Assembly (NCBI GenBank): GCA_020634215.1 | Contig: JACKCD010000019.1 | Location: 36,195-100,194 of the forward strand | Origin: Ardenticatenaceae bacterium | Lineage (GTDB): Bacteria > Chloroflexota > Anaerolineae > Promineifilales > Promineifilaceae | Reading direction: 5' to 3' | Length of the DNA stretch: 64,000 nt | Part shown: positions 61,562-64,000 of the stretch, piece by piece | Layout: each line of letters opens with the position of its first letter | Position numbering within the stretch: position 1 is the stretch's first letter | Notes under the pieces: generated by a model | Databases searched by the model: none | What the model was told of the DNA's origin: nothing | What the model saw: the letters and a program-made list of their open reading frames with translations, nothing else | Translations under genes and position numbers: made by a program

Positions 61562-61588
61562 CTGCCCTCTCAATCATTGAGAGGGCAG
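61562..61588. terminator. Hairpin between convergent genes
   Basis: CTGCCCTCTCAA and TTGAGAGGGCAG form a perfect 12-bp stem around a TCA loop. It lies 7 bases after the minus-strand stop at 61596, between that gene and the hydrolase gene, and fits a terminator though it lacks a long T-run. Confidence 0.6.
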
Positions 61589-61595
61589 GGAATAG

Positions 61596-64000
61596 TCAAT
61601 GATCTTTACGCATGACGGGCAAGAAGGCGGTGTGGACGATGACAGTGGTGCACTGGCTATTGCTCCACGGGCCAGCGCCAGCCTCATTCAGGCCGCGCAC
61701 GCGGTAGCACCAATCGCCAGCCATCGGCGCGTGGTGCAGGATGGTCGTGGCCTCGCCTTCATAGGCGGTTTGCCACCCATTATTGTTTAGACGCATTTCA
61801 AGCTGATAGCGGGTGGCACCTGGAACGGCCGTCCAGCCAAGCTGGTAGCTGCCCTTGCTGTCGGGGTTGTCAATGGTGGCGAGGTCGGGCGCGGCGGTGG
61901 GAGCCACAAAGACACATTGGCTGGTGCTCCACGCGCTGCTGCCACCTGCGTTGGTGGCTTGGACACGGTAACACCATTGGCCGGGGGCGCGGTTGGTGAC
62001 GGGGAAGCTGGTGTCGGGGCCGGTGTAGATGGTTGCAAAACGGCCGTTTTCCCCCATTTCCTCCAACACATAATCCGTGGCTCCTGCTGCCGCCTGCCAG
62101 CTAACGGTGTAGCCGCCATCCCCATCGCTGTTGTCAATGGGGTTCACCAGTGGAGCGCTGGGCGCAACCGTGGTACAGCATGACTCACTCCACGCCCCGC
62201 TGCCGGCGCTGTTGGTTGCCTGCACGCGGTAGCACCATTCACCGCCGCTGCGGTTTGTGGCACTAAACGTTACGTTTGCGCCGTTGTCAATAAGGGTGTT
62301 GCTGCCAGCCGGGGCGGTTTCTTCCAGCACATAGCCAGTTGCGCTCACGCTGCTGCCCCATGTGACCTGGTAGCTGCCGCTGCCGCTGGGGTTGTCAATG
62401 GTGTGGAGTTGGGGCGCAGTTGGGACGGTCAGGGTGCATTTGACGTTGCTCCACTCGCTGGTACCACCGGCGTTGACGGCGCGTAGATGATAGCACCATT
62501 GACCCCCATCTGTGACCGTGGCTTCGTAGGCAAGAGCCGCGCCGGTGTAGCGGGTGTGCCACAGGTTGTCGGCATCCAGTTCTTGCAGTTCATAGCTGGC
62601 GGCACCGGGAACGGCCGTCCAGGTGATGTTAAAGACCCAGGCCCCGGTTGGGTTGTCAATGCTGTTGAGGGTGGGGGTATTGGGGCGAACCGTGGTGCAG
62701 GTGGGGGTACTCCATTCGCTGCTGCCCAGGCTGTTGCTGGCCTGCACGCGGTAGCACCATTCACCGCTTTGCCGGTCTACGCGGCCAAAGCTGCTGTTGG
62801 CACCGCTGTAGATGGTGTCCCAACTGCCGCCGCCGTATTGTTCTTGCAGGGTGTAGGAAACGGCCGTTGGCACCGTGGCCCAACCCACCGAATAAAAGCT
62901 GTTGCCACTGGCATTGTCAATCGGATACATGGCCGGGGCGGAAATGACAACGGTGGTGCATTTGCTGCCGCTCCAATCGCTGCTGCCAGCCGCATTTTCC
63001 GCCCGCACGCGATAGCACCATTCGCCGATTGCCTGGTGGAAAAAGCTGGCGGTGGTGTTACGGCCACTGTAGACCGTTTCCCAATCGCCGCCATTGTGCT
63101 GCGCTTGCAGCCGATAGTTCGTTGCCCCGGTTTCGCTCGACCAGTTGACGGCATAGTTCCCGTCGCCGCCATCGTTGCTGATATTGCTCAGGGAAGGCTT
63201 GGCGGGGGGGCTGCCTACCACCGTGCATTTGATGTTGCTCCACGCGCTGCTGCCGGCCGCATTGATGGCGCGTACACGGTAACACCAGGTGCCATCATCC
63301 CGATTGGTGATGTCATAACTGCTTTGGGTGGTGGTGAGGGTGCGTGACCAATCGTTGTAGTTGAGCCGCTCTTGCAGTTCATAGCTTGTGGCGCTGCTAA
63401 CGCTGTTCCAGTCCACGGTGAAGCTGTCGTTTTGGCTGCTGTTGTCAATGGTTGCCAGCGTGGGGGCCGGCGGTGGATAGAGAACGGTAGTACAAACAAC
63501 GCTGCTCCAATCGCCGTCGCCTGCCTCATTTTCGGCGCGAAGCCGATAGCACCATTCCCCTTGGGCTTGATCAGTCGCACTGTAGGCCAGGACGGGGCTG
63601 TGGAAAAGGGTTTCCCAGCTGCCGCCGTTTAGTCGCTCTTGCAGCCGGTATTCGTCGGCATCGGGAACGGCCGTCCAGCTCACCGTGTAGTCACCATCCA
63701 AATCGGCATTGGCAATGGCATCTAGCACGGGTTTGGCCGGTTTGACCACCACCGTGGTACATTGGCTGCTGCTCCAGTTGCTGCTGCCAGCCGTGTTAAT
63801 GGCGCGTACCTGATAGCACCATTCACCGGCGGTGCGGCCGCTGGCCGCATAACTGCTGCCACTGCCGCTGTAGACCGTTGCCCAGTCGCCGCCAACATAG
63901 CTTTCGCGCAGCTCATAGCCGCTGGCTGTGGCGACGCTGCTCCCGGTGACGTTATAGCTGCCGTCCTGGTCGCTGTTGCTGTTGGCGTTGTGGGTGGGGG
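61596..64000 (-). CDS. Secreted protein of tandem FN3-like repeats (5' end outside window)
   Basis: The minus-strand frame is open from the window edge to 61596, so the N-terminus is missing. At least nine repeats of about 85-90 residues follow one pattern: an IDN segment, a GSYxVxWxxVxGATxYELQE strand pair, then GEWCYRVRAxNxAGSSxWS and CTTV. The two Cys per repeat are regularly spaced and could pair. This is a fibronectin-type-III-like or similar beta-sandwich array. The end, VHTAFLPVMRKDH, resembles a C-terminal sorting or anchoring tail. It is probably a long cell-surface adhesin or scaffold. Three palindromes here are altered to AACGGCCGTCC. Confidence 0.85.
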   Translation of the reverse strand, partial: PTHNANSNSDQDGSYNVTGSSVATASGYELRESYVGGDWATVYSGSGSSYAASGRTAGEWCYQVRAINTAGSSNWSSSQCTTVVVKPAKPVLDAIANADLDGDYTVSWTAVPDADEYRLQERLNGGSWETLFHSPVLAYSATDQAQGEWCYRLRAENEAGDGDWSSVVCTTVLYPPPAPTLATIDNSSQNDSFTVDWNSVSSATSYELQERLNYNDWSRTLTTTQSSYDITNRDDGTWCYRVRAINAAGSSAWSNIKCTVVGSPPAKPSLSNISNDGGDGNYAVNWSSETGATNYRLQAQHNGGDWETVYSGRNTTASFFHQAIGEWCYRVRAENAAGSSDWSGSKCTTVVISAPAMYPIDNASGNSFYSVGWATVPTAVSYTLQEQYGGGSWDTIYSGANSSFGRVDRQSGEWCYRVQASNSLGSSEWSTPTCTTVRPNTPTLNSIDNPTGAWVFNITWTAVPGAASYELQELDADNLWHTRYTGAALAYEATVTDGGQWCYHLRAVNAGGTSEWSNVKCTLTVPTAPQLHTIDNPSGSGSYQVTWGSSVSATGYVLEETAPAGSNTLIDNGANVTFSATNRSGGEWCYRVQATNSAGSGAWSESCCTTVAPSAPLVNPIDNSDGDGGYTVSWQAAAGATDYVLEEMGENGRFATIYTGPDTSFPVTNRAPGQWCYRVQATNAGGSSAWSTSQCVFVAPTAAPDLATIDNPDSKGSYQLGWTAVPGATRYQLEMRLNNNGWQTAYEGEATTILHHAPMAGDWCYRVRGLNEAGAGPWSNSQCTTVIVHTAFLPVMRKDH

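Larger units (their letters stand above)
371..63674. repeat. Dispersed palindrome (A)AACGGCCGTT(T), about 100 copies across the window
   Basis: The 8-base core ACGGCCGT, usually extended to AACGGCCGTT or AAACGGCCGTTT, occurs about 100 times by manual scan (first at 371-380, last core at 63667-63674). About one copy would be expected for a random 8-mer in 64 kb. Copies lie in genes on both strands and in intergenic DNA. Within genes it reads TAV (frame ACG GCC GTT), NGR followed by F, L or another residue (AAC GGC CGT), or KRPF (AAA CGG CCG TTT). It contains CGGCCG. The behaviour parallels cyanobacterial HIP1 (GCGATCGC); the function here is unknown. Confidence 0.95.

Noticed and set aside
371..63674. 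Palindromes as adapter or assembly artefacts
   Set aside because: They lie in conserved coding positions, vary at the flanks, and differ between paralogues, which artefacts would not.

Overview
The window looks like a chromosomal segment of a Chloroflexota bacterium (Anaerolineae-like). This is inferred from very long multi-GAF histidine kinases, large secreted subtilisins with carboxypeptidase-like and DUF11-like repeats, NBR1-type Ig domains behind Pro/Thr linkers, and secreted proteins ending in a short LP-containing tail. No rRNA, tRNA or CRISPR array was recognised. The most conspicuous property is a dispersed palindrome, (A)AACGGCCGTT(T). My manual scan finds about 100 copies of its core ACGGCCGT in 64 kb, mostly inside genes, where it reads TAV, NGR(F) or KRPF depending on frame. 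It resembles the cyanobacterial HIP1 phenomenon but with a different word.

Layout. 1-9.0 kb: secreted or anchored proteins (partial NBR1-Ig protein and two paralogous S8 proteases in inverted orientation) around a HAD-phosphatase/HerA-like ATPase fusion. 9.2-21.0 kb: a signalling block with four receiver-containing proteins besides a histidine kinase and a multi-GAF protein, a DUF574-type SAM methyltransferase, and a threonine-synthase-like PLP enzyme fused to a C-terminal receiver. Most of these genes are co-directional and closely spaced; a YbaK-type deacylase on the other strand interrupts the block near its start. 21.4-24.6 kb: DMT transporter, GNAT-fold acyltransferase and FAD oxidoreductase. 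24.6-28.2 kb: toxin-antitoxin material (MazF-type toxin with a composite antitoxin, a BrnT stub, an internally deleted DUF4160 gene, DUF2442), ligA, and a 223-bp MITE with an 8-bp target duplication. 28.2-43.1 kb: 2H phosphoesterase, M32 carboxypeptidase, BNR-propeller protein, TfoX-like protein, two large sensor kinases, tsaD, selA and a membrane protein.

43.1-48.0 kb: a ROCO (LRR-Roc-COR) protein whose LRR consists of 14 essentially identical 66-bp units, preceded by a non-coding region with nested stems and followed by an AlkZ-like glycosylase gene. 48.2-52.5 kb: a dual-OB/RecQ/HRDC/HTH helicase fusion with two DUF488 genes. 52.6-64 kb: TolB-like lipoprotein, a stub of a second AlkZ-like gene, a DnaE-type polymerase, HdeD-like protein, K+ channel with an RCK domain, class C beta-lactamase-fold hydrolase, and a large partial protein with nine FN3-like repeats.

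The spaces between genes hold several families of hairpin repeats: a 34-bp double palindrome in four copies, and word-iterated repeats built from units such as GGAGATT, TAATCGG or GTAAACA. Several of these supply the stop codon of the neighbouring gene, and two related low-complexity repeats lie inside the recQ and dnaE coding regions. The strongest candidates for undescribed biology are the palindrome system, the threonine-synthase/receiver fusion with its signalling cluster, and the dual-OB RecQ/DUF488 locus.
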